From: Loripinus fragilis
Lineage: Eukaryota; Mollusca; Bivalvia; Lucinida; Lucinidae
Length of the DNA: 64,000 bases
Assembly (NCBI GenBank): GCA_964019695.1
Contig: OZ026516.1
Coordinates: 80,121,018 to 80,185,017, forward strand
Reading direction: 5' to 3'
The notes beneath the pieces are model-generated. The model saw only the letters and a program-made list of their open reading frames with translations, was not told the DNA's origin and searched no databases. Of this stretch, positions 36,488 through 44,884 are shown one piece after another (within the stretch, counting starts at the first letter, position 1; each line of letters begins with the position of its first letter). Position numbers and translations under genes: made by a program.

Positions 36488-39139
36488 GCGCGCGCGCGTA
36501 TGACGACCAGGAAACACTATAATCATAGATCACAGACCACTCATTTTATTGCAAGGAAAAACCATTAGAACATACAAACAAATACACACAGTAAATGAAG
36601 ACTACAATTAAAGTATAGCAACCAGCTTTAATTATGGTTTCGCCGCCCATGAAATATATACAGGTGATCATTCATACAAGTGATCATTTCATCTGAAATT
36701 AATTAAACGAGCTTTCACTGAGTTTACTAAATTTAATATGAAATGGTGACGAATGTAAGATTCTGTTTATCATGTCACCTTTTTAACGTGATTTTATCGC
36801 CTTCAAAATTTGTTTACTTCAAATCAGAATATGCATAATCCTTGTTACGATTGTCGTCATGACGTTACTTGCTCCCGCTGAAAGTATTATGTAACGTGTG
36901 GTCCTGACATTATTTATGACATTACATTTTCCACCGAATAACACCAACTTCATATGATTAACAAATCTCCCCCACTTCACTGGATGAAATAAAAACCCTA
37001 CTTCAAAAGTGACTTTTGAATATCCTCTATGTATTGTTACCAGGGAAACAAGATCCAAAGAAAGTTGATCCTCGTCTGATCTGTCCACTATTTGACGTCT
37101 TATTTCCTTATCTACCAGAGAAATGGAGGAAGCCACTAAGATTTGGAGTGGTGCATAAAGGGGTATTAGTATAATATTTTCTCTTATTTTGCTTTGAGAA
37201 TCGATATTTCATGCACACTAAATCAAGTACCTATTCTTTTACACCAGATTGAGATTTTGACTGCTTTTACCCATGCAAGAAAATTCTATGTCTTGTACCC
37301 CATACCAGGCTGGAGGAAGGATAAAAATTGAACTGTTGCATGTCGGAAGACAAGTGACGTCATTGTTATTTTATTGTAACATCATCCTGTTATGTTGCAT
37401 CTTAGCGCATTCAGGAACTTCTGGAATCCTTTATTGAAATTTAAAAATGTGGGATTTAAAGGTGAACAAGAAATAGTATCCATTATTTGTGTGAAGATGG
37501 GATAAAAAAATCTATTCCTTGCGATCACTGTTTATCATCACTTGGCAAGCCTCGTGATACCAAACAGTGATCCTCAGGGCGGATTTTTCTATATCATCCT
37601 CCGACTCATGATAGATTCTTATAATATCAGCATTAAATGGTAGAGAAAATATGGGAATCGCATGGTCCCTGTCGTGTTAAAGCAAGTGTTGGTATGTACG
37701 ACGTATCAACACAGAAACAGACACAGAAAATCCCTGTTTATATTGTATGTGAATAGCAATGGCTAAGATCAGCCTTTTGCGTCTACACAGTCCTGGAAAG
37801 AATGATGGCTAAACTTGTCAAAAAATGACAAATTCAGCCTCTAGAATGTCTGTGTCTTATCTTGTCAAAGATCTCAAAGAAGATTAACGCTCAAAGAGGC
37901 ATGCATATAGAATGAGATGCATGCAAGAGTATTAGTCTTCTGGATTTATGACCAGGTAACGCTCAAAACAACCTACTCAGCTATGGAGACTAGCTAACTT
38001 GTTGAAAACTGAGTGTAACATTAGCTATCGTTTTTATTAAAGAGTGAGTAACAAAGGCTCTCTTCGTTCTGCACAGATTCCTCTATGTAGATCGTATGCA
38101 ACAGATTCACGTTATTTTGTGGCAAGGACAATGTAAGAACACCTACTGGAAATTATTGAGTACTCAACTCCTGATATCTCGAACAGACATTGGGTAAAAT
38201 GCATGAAATGCCATCGCTTACAATAACAATTACATTGAAATTTCATTATTACTGATTACAATTACTTTTTTTCTTAAAAATGTAATCGATTGCAATTACA
38301 GATTACATTTCAAAGCAATCTTGATTACTTTTTGATTACTTATGATTACTTTTAAGCAATAAATGAATTGTATGGCTATATATTTTATTTCTACCTACAG
38401 ATATAAGAAGCTACAAGGCTGACTCAATGAAATAGATAATAAAGTAACAGTATTCAAAAGTCTCATATTTTTCTAAATATAAGCATGGATACAAAATTTA
38501 TTTTCTCTGTTTGATCTTTAATGTATTTGTAAGTTATCCTTGAGAGTAAAAAAGGCCATATTTGGCTGTTAAGTTTACACAGTAATATTAAAAGTTATTA
38601 CCAGGGTTAACCTCAAGATTTGACTATTGATTTTATCATAAATAACACAGTTCCATGTGTTTCAGATTTATGTTACAATATAAAAATATATAATAATAAT
38701 AAAGGGATAAATGCAGTGCAATAACTTTTTGTAGGGGTGGGGGAGGGGGTAACTGGAAAGATACGTACAATTCACCTCTAAAAGATGGATATTCAGTGAT
38801 AAAAATACAGAAAACAGATTTCCTGCCAAATGTCCCCTGTGACAGTTAATCACATTTTTTCTGAATCAGATTGTTATGCTCTCAAATTATCAAAATTGGA
38901 TGTACACTGTGAAGAAGAAAGACTACTGATAAAAGGATGATGCATGACTTCGAATTTTATTTTTTCAGAAATATGACCTGTCTCCAGATGATGACCGCAA
39001 CTTGAGTGAGAGAATTACTACAAGGACAGACCTACTGAGACGTAGCGTACAGATGGAAGTCACAGTTGACAAAAAGTCGCGTACGCCCAAGTTTGGTCTA
39101 GATATAGAAGATAATCAGGGGGACAATGGAAACATCTAA
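6605..39139 (+). CDS. SLC5-family sodium/solute symporter (SLC5A8/A12/A6-like), 3' part, 11 exons
   Basis: Spliced CDS: 6605-6759, 8528-8668, 15194-15323, 18184-18272, 21217-21332, 24040-24107, 26390-26476, 28025-28248, 32098-32198, 37044-37162, 38969-39139. All introns are GT-AG, all phases agree, and the join gives 466 codons and a TAA stop. Seen: [10 protein letters not shown] opening, [14 protein letters not shown], a helix with [25 protein letters not shown], three N-x-S/T sites in a loop before the last helix, and a hydrophilic C-terminus. Family knowledge: SLC5 proteins (LeuT fold, about 13-14 helices, plasma membrane) couple Na+ entry to uptake of monocarboxylates, vitamins, iodide or sugars; the Ser/Thr-rich helix corresponds to the region supplying the Na2 site. 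Inference: the order of motifs best fits the SMCT/SMVT branch, but the substrate cannot be told. Compared with about 610 residues in human SLC5A8, some 180 N-terminal residues are missing. I looked for exons encoding them in 1-6600 and found none. Confidence 0.95.
7113..8070. mobile_element. TIR element in intron a-b
   Basis: Inverted arms of about 125 bp with substitutions and small gaps: left 7113-7240 and right 7940-8070. Each contains GTGACATACTC and GATTTCTAGGATAACC in inverted relation. No transposase frame was recognised between them, so it is a non-autonomous element or a foldback. Confidence 0.7.
8528..8668 (+). CDS. SLC5 transporter exon b
   Basis: 141 bp, phase 2 to phase 2; acceptor TTTCAG|CTTTG, donor AAAAT|GTAAAT. 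It encodes [12 protein letters not shown], a helix, then [14 protein letters not shown] and the start of an amphipathic linker (SLKQAKM). The YGxNQxQVQR block is strongly conserved in SLC5A6/A8/A12-type carriers. The donor is only moderately strong (GTAAAT). Confidence 0.95.
8994..13792. repeat. Inverted pair of ~135-bp repeats, 4.5 kb apart
   Basis: 8994-9128 and 13660-13792 are diverged inverted copies (shared ACGTCGTACAGT, AAATTGTGGTAGCAGTTTTG, GACTTGGCACAA). They may be the ends of one degenerate element or two independent copies. The sequence between them is AT-rich with no recognisable protein domain; a 155-codon minus-strand ORF at 11208-11675 has no family features. Confidence 0.55.
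12262..12340. mobile_element. Hairpin MITE (AAACAGTGCAGAxCCTGATCAGAC family)
   Basis: Arms around AACCTGATCAGAC and GTCTGATCTTGGCCTG enclose a short loop. Sister copies are at 23304-23383, 63410-63495 and 63901-63980. More distant relatives are at 28930-28995, 49330-49390 and 58087-58172. Confidence 0.7.
13917..14115 (-). mobile_element. tRNA-derived SINE with 14-bp target-site duplication
   Basis: Read on the minus strand, the head (14115 downward) has box A TGGCTCAGTGG and box B GGTTCGAGCC. It is followed by a body with CACTGCGTTGTGTCCTTGAG and AGTACTGGTTCAACCC, and a tail GGGACGTAAAGAATCAAATC plus CAAA repeats. The perfect 14-bp duplication ACAGGGGCTGTTGG flanks it at 13903-13916 and 14116-14129. 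It appears full length and fairly recent. It resembles mollusc SINEs with a conserved central domain; the exact family needs a Repbase match. Confidence 0.93.
14130..18080. other. Intronic sequence around exon c without further genes
   Basis: Apart from exon c, no coding or RNA gene is supported. 15850-16330 is a unique-looking stretch with several ACGTCA motifs, including a full TGACGTCA at 15997. Short ORFs at 15498-15752 and 17263-17469 have no protein-family character. Confidence 0.5.
15194..15323 (+). CDS. SLC5 transporter exon c
   Basis: 130 bp, phase 2 in, phase 0 out; acceptor TGTCAG|GGCTT, donor GATCAG|GTTTGT. It encodes ALWLNFPG, a long hydrophobic helix, then [14 protein letters not shown] and ASDQ. 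The CDP motif after this helix is typical of the family (compare HDCDP in vertebrate SMCTs). The intron before it is 6.5 kb, the longest in the gene. Confidence 0.95.
18083..18170. mobile_element. Fragment of a dispersed repeat abutting the exon d acceptor
   Basis: The segment with CATTAAATTCAATAATGCAT and CTCATGCAAGATCTTCTACA matches the ends of the repeats at 20120-20470 and 25540-25825 (compare CTCATGTAAGATCCTCTATG at 20438-20457). It stops about 13 bp before the exon begins. Confidence 0.6.
18184..18272 (+). CDS. SLC5 transporter exon d; its 3' end lies in a minisatellite
   Basis: 89 bp, phase 0 in, phase 2 out; acceptor CTTGCAG|TTATAT, donor CTAAG|GTAAGG. It encodes [18 protein letters not shown] followed by [11 protein letters not shown], the start of the Na+-site helix that continues in the next exon as STISSGLNS. 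The last 38 bp of the exon plus the donor are the first of five 42-bp tandem units (18235-18444). Only the first donor gives a functional frame, because reading past it meets TAA at 18274. Confidence 0.95.
18235..18444 (+). repeat. 42-bp minisatellite, 5 copies, containing the exon d end and splice donor
   Basis: Units: 18235-18276, 18277-18318, 18319-18360, 18361-18402, 18403-18444. Each begins GGATTGTTTGTTGCTTGTAT or a near match. Units 1, 3 and 4 end CTAAGGTAA (intact donor); unit 2 ends TTCGGTAT (altered donor); unit 5 ends CTAAGATGT (donor GT lost). Unit 1 is coding up to 18272. ORFs in this array on either strand (18249-18449 and 18147-18587) are artefacts of the 42-bp periodicity. Confidence 0.95.
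18911..19025. repeat. (GA)n microsatellite with one interruption
   Basis: Two pure GA blocks (about 18912-18956 and 18962-19025), interrupted by AAAGAGCATACA. They create false RE and SL repeat ORFs on both strands. Confidence 0.98.
20120..20470. mobile_element. Dispersed AT-rich repeat, copy 1
   Basis: It carries TGACGTCA at 20130, the palindrome ATAAACCACTAGTGGTTTAT near 20173, an inverted GAGATAAAATGC/GCATTTTATCTC pair (20361-20398) and the end motif TGTAAGATCCTCTATG. A second copy is at 25540-25825 and partial relatives are at 18083-18170, 36640-36775, 41750-41945 and 59945-60060. Confidence 0.65.
21217..21332 (+). CDS. SLC5 transporter exon e
   Basis: 116 bp, phase 2 in, phase 1 out; acceptor TTTCAG|CACAAT, donor CTTG|GTAAGA. 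It encodes [21 protein letters not shown] and a polar linker ([15 protein letters not shown]). The S/T-rich helix with N and the LAAV..D pattern is the family's sodium-site region. Confidence 0.95.
21704..21888. mobile_element. MITE with CAGTAAAACCTGTGTAAAAC termini, copy 1
   Basis: About 185 bp with inverted ends TGCAGTAAAACCTGTGTAAA and TTTACACAGGTTTTACTGTA, plus an interior inverted pair GGTCGAAAGTATTG/ATACTTTTGACC. Copies 2 and 3 are at 26016-26195 and 52800-53003. The flanking 21536-21757 ORF is not a gene. Confidence 0.85.
22414..23411. mobile_element. TIR element with internal ~155-bp tandem repeats and a nested hairpin
   Basis: Perfect 16-bp ends AACCCATTTATGCCTA (22414-22429) and its complement (23396-23411). 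Inside are about four diverged units (motif TTTTGTCTGGAGCATAA at 22584 and 22739, weaker at 22895, 23048 and 23190) and the hairpin MITE at 23304-23383. No transposase. Confidence 0.7.
24040..24107 (+). CDS. SLC5 transporter exon f
   Basis: 68 bp, phase 1 in, phase 0 out; acceptor TTTACAG|CATTGG, donor TTACAG|GTATGT. It encodes one hydrophobic helix ([19 protein letters not shown]) and NILQ. This is the smallest exon; there is no independent evidence beyond the splice sites and the family pattern (ALASLMGxLLQ in vertebrate relatives). Confidence 0.93.
24285..24401. mobile_element. Palindromic MITE, GTGTGAGGxTGGGATAGAAA family, copy 1
   Basis: Inverted arms GTGTGAGGGTGGGATAGAAA and TTTCTATCCCATCCTCACAC with a GAGGCTTGCC core. 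The second copy at 37489-37614 has its core in the opposite orientation. Confidence 0.8.
25540..25825. mobile_element. Dispersed AT-rich repeat, copy 2
   Basis: Homologous to 20120-20470: CATGACGTCGCTTCTTGGAG, a GACGTCCATAATAA block, ATTCGTGCTCCTGAATTATT and a GCGAGATCCTCTAT end, in the same order and orientation. Confidence 0.65.
26016..26195. mobile_element. MITE with CAGTAAAACCTGTGTAAAAC termini, copy 2
   Basis: It shares AAAACGGCCACTCAAAAATA on the left and GAGAGTGGCCGTTTCACACA on the right with the other copies; the left terminus is eroded. Confidence 0.8.
26390..26476 (+). CDS. SLC5 transporter exon g
   Basis: 87 bp, phase 0 to phase 0; acceptor CTCTAG|GCCGCC, donor CATATT|GTAAGT. It encodes [20 protein letters not shown] then MICPWANHI, matching the conserved SxFGxxGGPLxGLFxLG block of SLC5 carriers. 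Confidence 0.95.
27796..27974. mobile_element. Near-perfect palindromic MITE, 179 bp
   Basis: Ends GGGCCCAGTTGCATAAAC and the complement of GGGCCCAGTTGTATAAAC. The centre reads CAGGTTTGACGTTACA then TGTAACGTCAAACCTG, so nearly the whole element folds on itself. It lies in the intron about 50 bp before exon h. Confidence 0.93.
28025..28248 (+). CDS. SLC5 transporter exon h (helix plus large glycosylated loop)
   Basis: 224 bp, phase 0 in, phase 2 out; acceptor TTTCAG|GGTGCA, donor GAAAG|GTATGC. It encodes a helix beginning [20 protein letters not shown], then a loop of roughly 50 residues. The loop has three N-glycosylation sequons (residues 302, 316 and 326 of the visible protein) and is rich in Thr, Ser and Ala. 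Confidence 0.95.
28390..29670. other. Intron h-i, first part
   Basis: No gene. Contains a diverged hairpin of the GCGCAGACTG/CTGTGC type (28930-28995) and one copy (29288-29352) of the GGTGTxGTACTTGATTGTAT dispersed motif. Confidence 0.5.
29760..31420. repeat. Three diverged copies of a ~200-bp repeat
   Basis: Copies near 29780-29990, 31020-31215 and 31278-31410 share CAGATAATTTAGAGG-type starts, a GTAGTTG...TTCTC block, TTTCTGACAGAAAGC and a GGTGCTAGGxGTG end. A TIR element and a C-rich tract lie between copies 1 and 2. Confidence 0.6.
30002..30318. mobile_element. Short TIR element filled with ATTCATTA motifs
   Basis: Inverted ends ATTAATGAGGATCTGGATGG and the complement of a TTAATGAGGGTCTAGATGGG-like end. 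The interior is mostly reiterated TTATTCACTATTCATTA sequence, plus a run of eleven or more G near 30018. Confidence 0.6.
31869..32038. mobile_element. Hairpin element just upstream of exon i
   Basis: Inverted arms TTGGGATAACCATAATCAAA... and the complement of CTGGGATAACAGTATTCAAA..., with AATGTTCATTTG in each arm. About 170 bp in all. Confidence 0.75.
32098..32198 (+). CDS. SLC5 transporter exon i (last membrane helix)
   Basis: 101 bp, phase 2 in, phase 1 out; acceptor TTTCAG|CAACCC, donor AAGTG|GTAAGT. It encodes YTLSYLWYS, a highly hydrophobic helix ([18 protein letters not shown]) and the exit to the cytoplasmic tail. A hairpin repeat (31869-32038) ends only about 60 bp before this exon. 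Confidence 0.95.
33320..34340. repeat. Tandem repeats (~120 bp, then ~160 bp) in intron i-j
   Basis: 33330-33640: three units with CCCTTTAATTTGATATGCAA then TTTCAGAAAAA and TTTTGACC. 33680-34340: three units with CAGTCAAAATTTTGCAGATT. A copy of the TACTTGATTGTAATGATTCC dispersed motif is embedded at 34095-34146. Confidence 0.7.
34700..34838. mobile_element. TIR element with 31-bp arms
   Basis: Left arm 34700-34730 and right arm 34808-34838 match as inverted repeats at 30 of 31 positions (TTAGACTG, ATCACATCTAAGCAGCTGAT). The 77-bp interior is unique. Confidence 0.9.
34894..35103. mobile_element. MITE with TACTGTAAAT ends
   Basis: Inverted ends TACTGTAAATTGGGAAATTT and the complement of TACTGTAAATCCGGAATTCT, followed inward by TTTTATTTT blocks; repeated ATGTCGTTTA motifs inside. 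Confidence 0.75.
36446..36499. repeat. (CA)n(CG)n microsatellite
   Basis: A CA tract that passes directly into a GC tract (ACGCGCGCGCGCGCGTA), an alternating purine-pyrimidine run capable in principle of Z-DNA. Confidence 0.97.
37044..37162 (+). CDS. SLC5 transporter exon j (cytoplasmic tail)
   Basis: 119 bp, phase 1 in, phase 0 out; acceptor TTACCAG|GGAAAC, donor AAAGGG|GTATTA. It encodes [13 protein letters not shown], then [14 protein letters not shown] and VVHKG. It was found because exons i and k do not match in phase; it restores the frame exactly, and DPRLICP is a pattern known from invertebrate SLC5 tails. The donor GTATTA is weak. A 105-residue minus-strand ORF overlapping it (36819-37136) is a shadow. 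Confidence 0.9.
37489..37614. mobile_element. Palindromic MITE, GTGTGAGGxTGGGATAGAAA family, copy 2
   Basis: GTGTGAAGATGGGATAAAAA on the left and a diverged TTTTCTATATCATCCTCCGA end on the right; core TTGGCAAGCCTCGTGA is the inverse of that in copy 1. It lies 330 bp after exon j. Confidence 0.75.
38220..38356. repeat. GATTAC/GTAATC-rich low-complexity tract
   Basis: Reiterated TTACAATTAC, GATTACATTT and TTGATTACTT on both strands around a central AATCGATTGCAATT. Confidence 0.75.
38969..39139 (+). CDS. SLC5 transporter exon k (terminal exon, stop TAA)
   Basis: 171 bp with the stop, phase 0 in; acceptor TTTTTCAG|AAATAT. It encodes [20 protein letters not shown] and a charged tail ending GDNGNI. 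The tail is hydrophilic and acidic/basic mixed, as expected for a cytosolic C-terminus. It does not end in a clear PDZ-binding motif such as the T-R-L of human SLC5A8. Confidence 0.9.
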   Translation, partial: KYDLSPDDDRNLSERITTRTDLLRRSVQMEVTVDKKSRTPKFGLDIEDNQGDNGNI

Positions 39140-39830
39140 GCTCGTCTTAAAACGTTCTGAGGCTCAAAATCTCTGTCTCATATGATTGCACCAACGGGAG
39201 GAAATAATTTGTTGACTGCAAAGACGATGTTTTGATATCAACAGGCCCTTGCATTTGATGAAATTCATAACTCAAATATTTTTGCACATTTCAATAGTTG
39301 CCCAAGATATCTAGTGTTTGAATGGTCCTCTATCAAATGTCATTAATAGTTAGTATGAGCAGGGAAGGCTCAGACATGGCTATGCCGAAGAGCGGGCTTA
39401 TTTGAGCCTTTACTGTTTGCTGTTCATGCAACATGCACCAATATAGTATGTGCTGGCTTATGAATACTGAGATTTACTAGCTCACTTGTTAAATCTTATC
39501 TGTGTATGTGCAGATATCTTTAAATCCACGGTTTCTGACGCACATAAGTGTTTATTTTTGCATATATTGTTGAAGAAACATACAATATCGCATTTATAAC
39601 TATTAAAAAGTATATTGACGGTACAAACAACCTAAATCCATTTAGCGAGCGGGGGATGTCTGATTTTTATGCCCCGCCATTTTCAATGGGCGCTTGTAGG
39701 TACTGCAGTCCCATACATACGGAAAATGGTTTCCTTGTGATATCTTTTGAATGCATTGGTATTTTAGATTAATAGTTCAGTTCATAAAATACAGGTCATG
39801 ATTGAATAAGGATTAAATCCATCCATTGTT
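39140..39830 (+). other. Likely 3' untranslated region of the SLC5 gene
   Basis: Sequence after the stop codon contains no supported ORF. No canonical AATAAA was found by eye in the first kilobase; the nearest acceptable variant is ATTAAA at 39812-39817. The end of the transcript is therefore a guess. Confidence 0.35.
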
Positions 39831-39889
39831 AACAGAGTAATGTCTCTTTATCTCAAAAATTGGTTTCCAATCAATATTTTAAGAGCAAA

Positions 39890-40660
39890 TTGATAGAATT
39901 TGACAAAACTTTGCTTATGCATTGACATTAACAAGGCCTAGGTTGGGATTGTTCATCTATTTGTGTTTTCACTGAATATATTGAGAACCAATTGATGGAA
40001 TTGGATAATATTTTGCATATGCATTAATATCAACTAGAACTGAGTTTGGGTCATATTTAGTCGATTTGCTAATTTTTTTAAAGAGTTATGGCCCTTGACG
40101 TATTTCAGAATTTTGTTCCGGATCAAGATCTTAAGAACAAATGGATGGATTTTGACAAAATTTTGCATATGCATTGATATTGACAAGATGCAAGTTGGAA
40201 AGCTATGCGACAAATGTAGCAAATTTATAATAGAGTTATGGCCCTTGAATCATGTCAAACTTTTGTTTCCTTTTAATATCTTAGGAATGAATGGACGGAA
40301 TTCAACAAAGTTTTGATTACATTTTGATATTAACAAGGTCTAAGTTGGGGTTGTTTTGTCACAATTTATGCAAATTCCTTACAGAGTAATAACCCTTGAC
40401 TTTTGTCAGATTTTCAATTTCGCTCAATATCTTAAGATAATATTGATTGAATTGGCCAAAGTTTGCACACGCATTGATATTAACAAGATCTATGTTTAGA
40501 TTGTTACACATTATTTTGTTATGCAAACGTATAACATAGTTATTGCCCTTAATTCATGTTAGAATTTTGTTGCCGCTTGTAATTGTGAGAATGAATGGAT
40601 GGAAATTGACAACCTCTCATATAGAAATGGGCATTTTGACGTGATACATCTTCTATCTTA
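39890..40660. repeat. Diverged tandem repeat, unit about 150 bp, 5-6 copies
   Basis: Recurrent TTTTGCATATGCATTGATAT, TTAACAAGGTCTAxGTTGGG and AGAGTTATGGCCCTTGA blocks. Units begin near 39901, 40004, 40152, 40302 and 40452. Non-coding. Confidence 0.75.
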
Positions 40661-42300
40661 ATTTTGTAAGTATTAGTGCATCAGTCATTTTAGGGAGGCT
40701 TTTTCTTTCATACAATTACCCTGTGCCAGGGCATCTGTGTCATATTGACACATTTCTAGTTACTACCAACATTCTAATTAAGGACCTTTATGGAAAAAAT
40801 GAGAGCAAGCACAAAAGATTTGTTGTGTAAAATCTTTTTAGAGCATGCATACACAGCTATCTAGTGGGAATAGAAGTCTAAATATTGGTATGAACATACA
40901 GCTATGTCCCTACTTATCACGTTTATTGGGTGCGATTGGTGAAGGCGCTTATCTGTGGAGACTGCACGGATGCTCAGTCTTGTCCGGGTCTTTGTGGTAC
41001 AATTTTTTTGTGTGTGGGCAATGTTTATTTTAACATCTGTTGTAAAAGAACAATGTTCATTTGTGACAGACATGGACACAGACTAGATGTCTGCCTGTGC
41101 ACGGTCTGTTAACTTTATGAATATCCAATATCACAAAATATCACACTGTTTTGTTATGGGTAAAACCACTCTGTAGATTAAATAGAGTCTGTGCTCGATA
41201 AGAGTAGAGTCACCTAGTTGGTCACATTATGGTACTTTATTCACCTGATTGGACAAATATAGGTTTTTCTTTCATTCTTCTAACTGTAAATCTGTTTCGT
41301 CACCCTACTCTTATCTAGCATGGTCTATACGATATAGTGGAATGTGACTATGAAATGTCCTTTACAAATATAAATTCTAACACACTTTTATTATATACAA
41401 AGTAATGAAATACAGAAAAATATTGATTAAATATAATGCATATTTTAAAATAGCTGTATTTCTCAGCGGTGAAAATATAAAAAGCTGTATTTTCACTGCA
41501 GTGAAAATATAAGTTGTATTTCACGGGTGAAATTGGATGTCCTCTGCTTTCTCCATTGACTTCCTGAGCCTACTTCAGAACTTCAAACGCCTGTAACTTT
41601 CTTATTAGTGGACAAAAACACAAAGTGTGGGTATTCATTTTCTTAGTTAGATCGCAAGGAAAATTTTGGTTATTAAATTGTCAGGATTTGCTGAAATTTT
41701 CACTTTTTCTACTCCTGCTCTTATGGTTTCAGTTTTGGCCGACATTGAACATTATGCAACGTCATTATTAATATGGCACAATGTGCGAACGTGTATGACG
41801 TCATTAACTGCACAAAAATCTGTTACCCTTAAAATTGTATATGATAAAAAGAAAATTCAAATTTTTGGAATGAATATGCCATTTATTTCATCGAGTGAAG
41901 TGAAAAATGCATATTTCATGAGTGGCGAATGAATATCCTCTATATACAGACTTGATAATTTGCAATATATAAGTGCGCTTCAGATCTGGCTTCTACAATA
42001 AATTGCCAATAATCATGCGAAATCTTATTCAAAAAGATGCAAATTGTATGTTTTCACAAATCAGGCTAACACGTCATCCATCACAATGAAAACCTACAGA
42101 CTTCTTCAAATATCTTTGACTTACGGCAACATGTGCGAATTTGATTGAACATATCTTTCCATGAAGTAAATGGTCATTGCCATAAGAAAACTTGTTATTG
42201 TCAAAATTGAACCAAAATTCTGTGGCTTTTATTTTGATGGGTGTCATGTTGTTTTGATGGGTGGCTTGGTATCACAATAAATTTATTTCATTTTGAATGA
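40660..42300. other. Intergenic stretch without supported gene
   Basis: Contains a partial relative of the 20120-20470 repeat (41750-41945, with TGACGTCA at 41796) and short inverted TATTTTCAC/GTGAAAATA motifs at 41455-41525. AATAAA at about 41995 has no transcript assigned to it. Confidence 0.45.
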
Positions 42301-42315
42301 AGTTTCCCTTAGTCT

Positions 42316-42525
42316 CTGGTTTACCAGGCGCATTCTAATCTATTTGTTGATTAGGGGTTTCTACCATATTAGAATCCGAAAAGATCGTAACAATATGGTC
42401 AACAAATGATTAAACAGCCATGACACAAAAAAGAAGCAGGGGTTTGGGGGCGCAGCCCCCACCATTCAACAAGCAGAACGTTAAGATTTAGCCTTACGTA
42501 AAAAACTGTGCCCGGTAAACCAGAG
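42316..42525. mobile_element. TIR element with CTCTGGTTTACC ends
   Basis: Inverted ends CTCTGGTTTACCAGGCGCA and the complement of CTCTGGTTTACCGGGCACA (16 of 19), with an internal hairpin GGGGGCGCAGCCCCC at 42446-42460. Confidence 0.8.
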
Positions 42526-42529
42526 GTGC

Positions 42530-44280
42530 ACTAAAATTTGAGATGATTATTGAGAAGCCAGACCTGGATTGTTTTTAGAAATATATTATAAGATCAATTT
42601 TCAACTGAGTTATGCCCCTTGATATTATTGACCATATTTGGTGGGGGGTAGTATGCATGCCTGCAGAACCCCCATATGAAATCAACTGTAAAAAAAATAA
42701 TCTGGAAAATGCTGGCCAATTGTAAGGGAACACGATCGCGGCGTGGGATTACCGCAGTATCACAATTCGATATAGGTGTCATTTTACTGGCACTGCTTGG
42801 GCAAAGTGTGGCAACATTGCCATAGTTTTGTGGGGCCATACAATTATTACAATACCCTACGATCGTCATGTGTTTCTTTCATCTAAAATATTGTATTGTC
42901 TGCATGATCAGTGTGTGACCTCTGTCCGATGCCCATACGGAAATAGTACTATGACATGTCTACAAGCTTAGTAATTGCAATTTTTTAAATGTGTCAAAGT
43001 GTGAAGTTAAAAAAAATCGTAGAGGCTACGGTGCCAGTGAAACAGCTTGCTATTGTACCCATAAATCAGTACATGGCTGCCTCCATATGGAGGTCGTACA
43101 GAAGGGTGTAAACATCTTACAGGCGCCTTTAGCTCATCGCAGGCCAAATTCATGAGGGGCGTTTAATTGAGACAGTGGGGTTCTACAAGGCGCAATATGG
43201 TACTTACCCATATTTAATTCATTTAAACTCCTTCGTAGCAGTCTCCCTTGACGTTAACAAGTTTTTTCTACTCTTGAAATCAAGCCTATGGACTCTTTTT
43301 TGTGATGTTTAATTGTGTTTTGTCACTTTCCCATATGGTATCCTGGTTCAGGTGTGGTACTTGATTGTATCGATTACTGATCTTTGCCGCCTTACTTACT
43401 TTGAAAGCAGTAGGCGTTTCTTGGCACACATTGCAGTTACTGAAAAATGGAATATTAGCTTTGGCAGCAAAGTGGAGTTTTGGACACTGCAGATGTCCCA
43501 GGTATGTGACACGATTCATTACATATATGTAAACCTGAAAATGATAGAATTGTTTGACGTTAAATAGAGGCCCTTGCTTCAATTTTAAATTTCACACACA
43601 ATCTTAAAGCCAGTGTACTCTGAAAGAGTAAACGAATTACCGTTATAAATTAGAACAAAGTTTCCTGTCATTCTTCAAAACCCCTTTCCCGTGAACTTAC
43701 CATTAAAATTAGAGAGTCTTACAGCCACGTGTTACAAATGCGAATCAGTACCACAATTAAATGAATGACCCTAGTAAATGGGGCATTTGTTACAGAAAGC
43801 TAATTATTTCAATCTAATGCTGCTGGGCAATCAGCTATCTAAATACGTCCTTCAGATAATAAAAGGTCACCAATGAAATAAATTGTGCATGACCTTTATT
43901 GTATGACACGTGTGATATAGGCTCTAAAAGGAGATGCTATGGGGCTATTTAATATCGTGGATAAAACCAGCACACCTCACAATGTTTTTAATGCTTTTCG
44001 TTGCACTTTTAAAAAATCATCGATTACAAATAACAGGAGTTTGTGTTTTTAGCCTTCAGCGTTACCTAAAGTTACAAGTTAAGATACAAATTCAGACCCC
44101 ACAAGCCATTCCAAATTCGTTTGTAGCATATACTCTTTCCAAATAATTATTTTTTGATTAAAATGACACCTATTACATCAAGTGTAATATTTCCATGTTT
44201 TTCACTGATTTGTATGGATATATGTTTTATTTTTTAACTTCTGTATATTGTAATAAAGTTTCCGTTTTATTTCTATCCGT
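42530..44280. other. Intergenic stretch without supported gene
   Basis: Short ORFs only. One copy of the GTGTGGTACTTGATTGTATC dispersed motif at 43347-43400; on the minus strand its reading frame resembles that at 33953-34192. Confidence 0.45.
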
Positions 44281-44288
44281 CTTAATAC

Positions 44289-44384
44289 CATGTAGTGTAG
44301 TGTAGTGTTGTGTAGTGTAGTGTAGTGCAGTGTAGTGTAGTGCATCGCAGTGCAGTGCAGTGTAGTGTAGTGTAGTATAGTAAA
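44289..44384. repeat. (GTAGT)n pentanucleotide array
   Basis: About 19 imperfect copies of TAGTG with scattered CAGTG variants. The complementary reading frame (44202-44441) is an artefact. Confidence 0.97.
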
Positions 44385-44884
44385 TAGAAATTGGTGAAAC
44401 AGTTGACTCGTATATCTAAAATGAGTACTTGGATCAGTCATTTGTACAGCTTCATTCTACACATGTCATGTTGTATGTATGCAAAGCATTATTCATTAAT
44501 TTAATGGTATTATAATACTCGTATTGTATATATCTAACATGTCTGAGTAACCATGATGTTGTTTGTTGGTATTTAAAAGAACAAGAATCAAGTGGAGTGA
44601 AAGATTTATATCACTTTCACTAATCACTATAACTACCTCACATTATCCAGTAAGCACACAACCAAAAATATGTCTAGAGTTTTATCAGCATAAATTTATG
44701 CTATGAGAGCCATGCCATATATTTTGTGCATAAAATATTTGTTTTAATGCAGATTTGCAATTATTTGAGATTTTAAAGTGAACAGTGTGATTATTATGGC
44801 ATTGATGAATTCTTCAGATTTGAATAGAATAAAAAGTTTCAGCTTCCAATTATGTATGGACCCTTCTGTTTGAATATCACGAGC

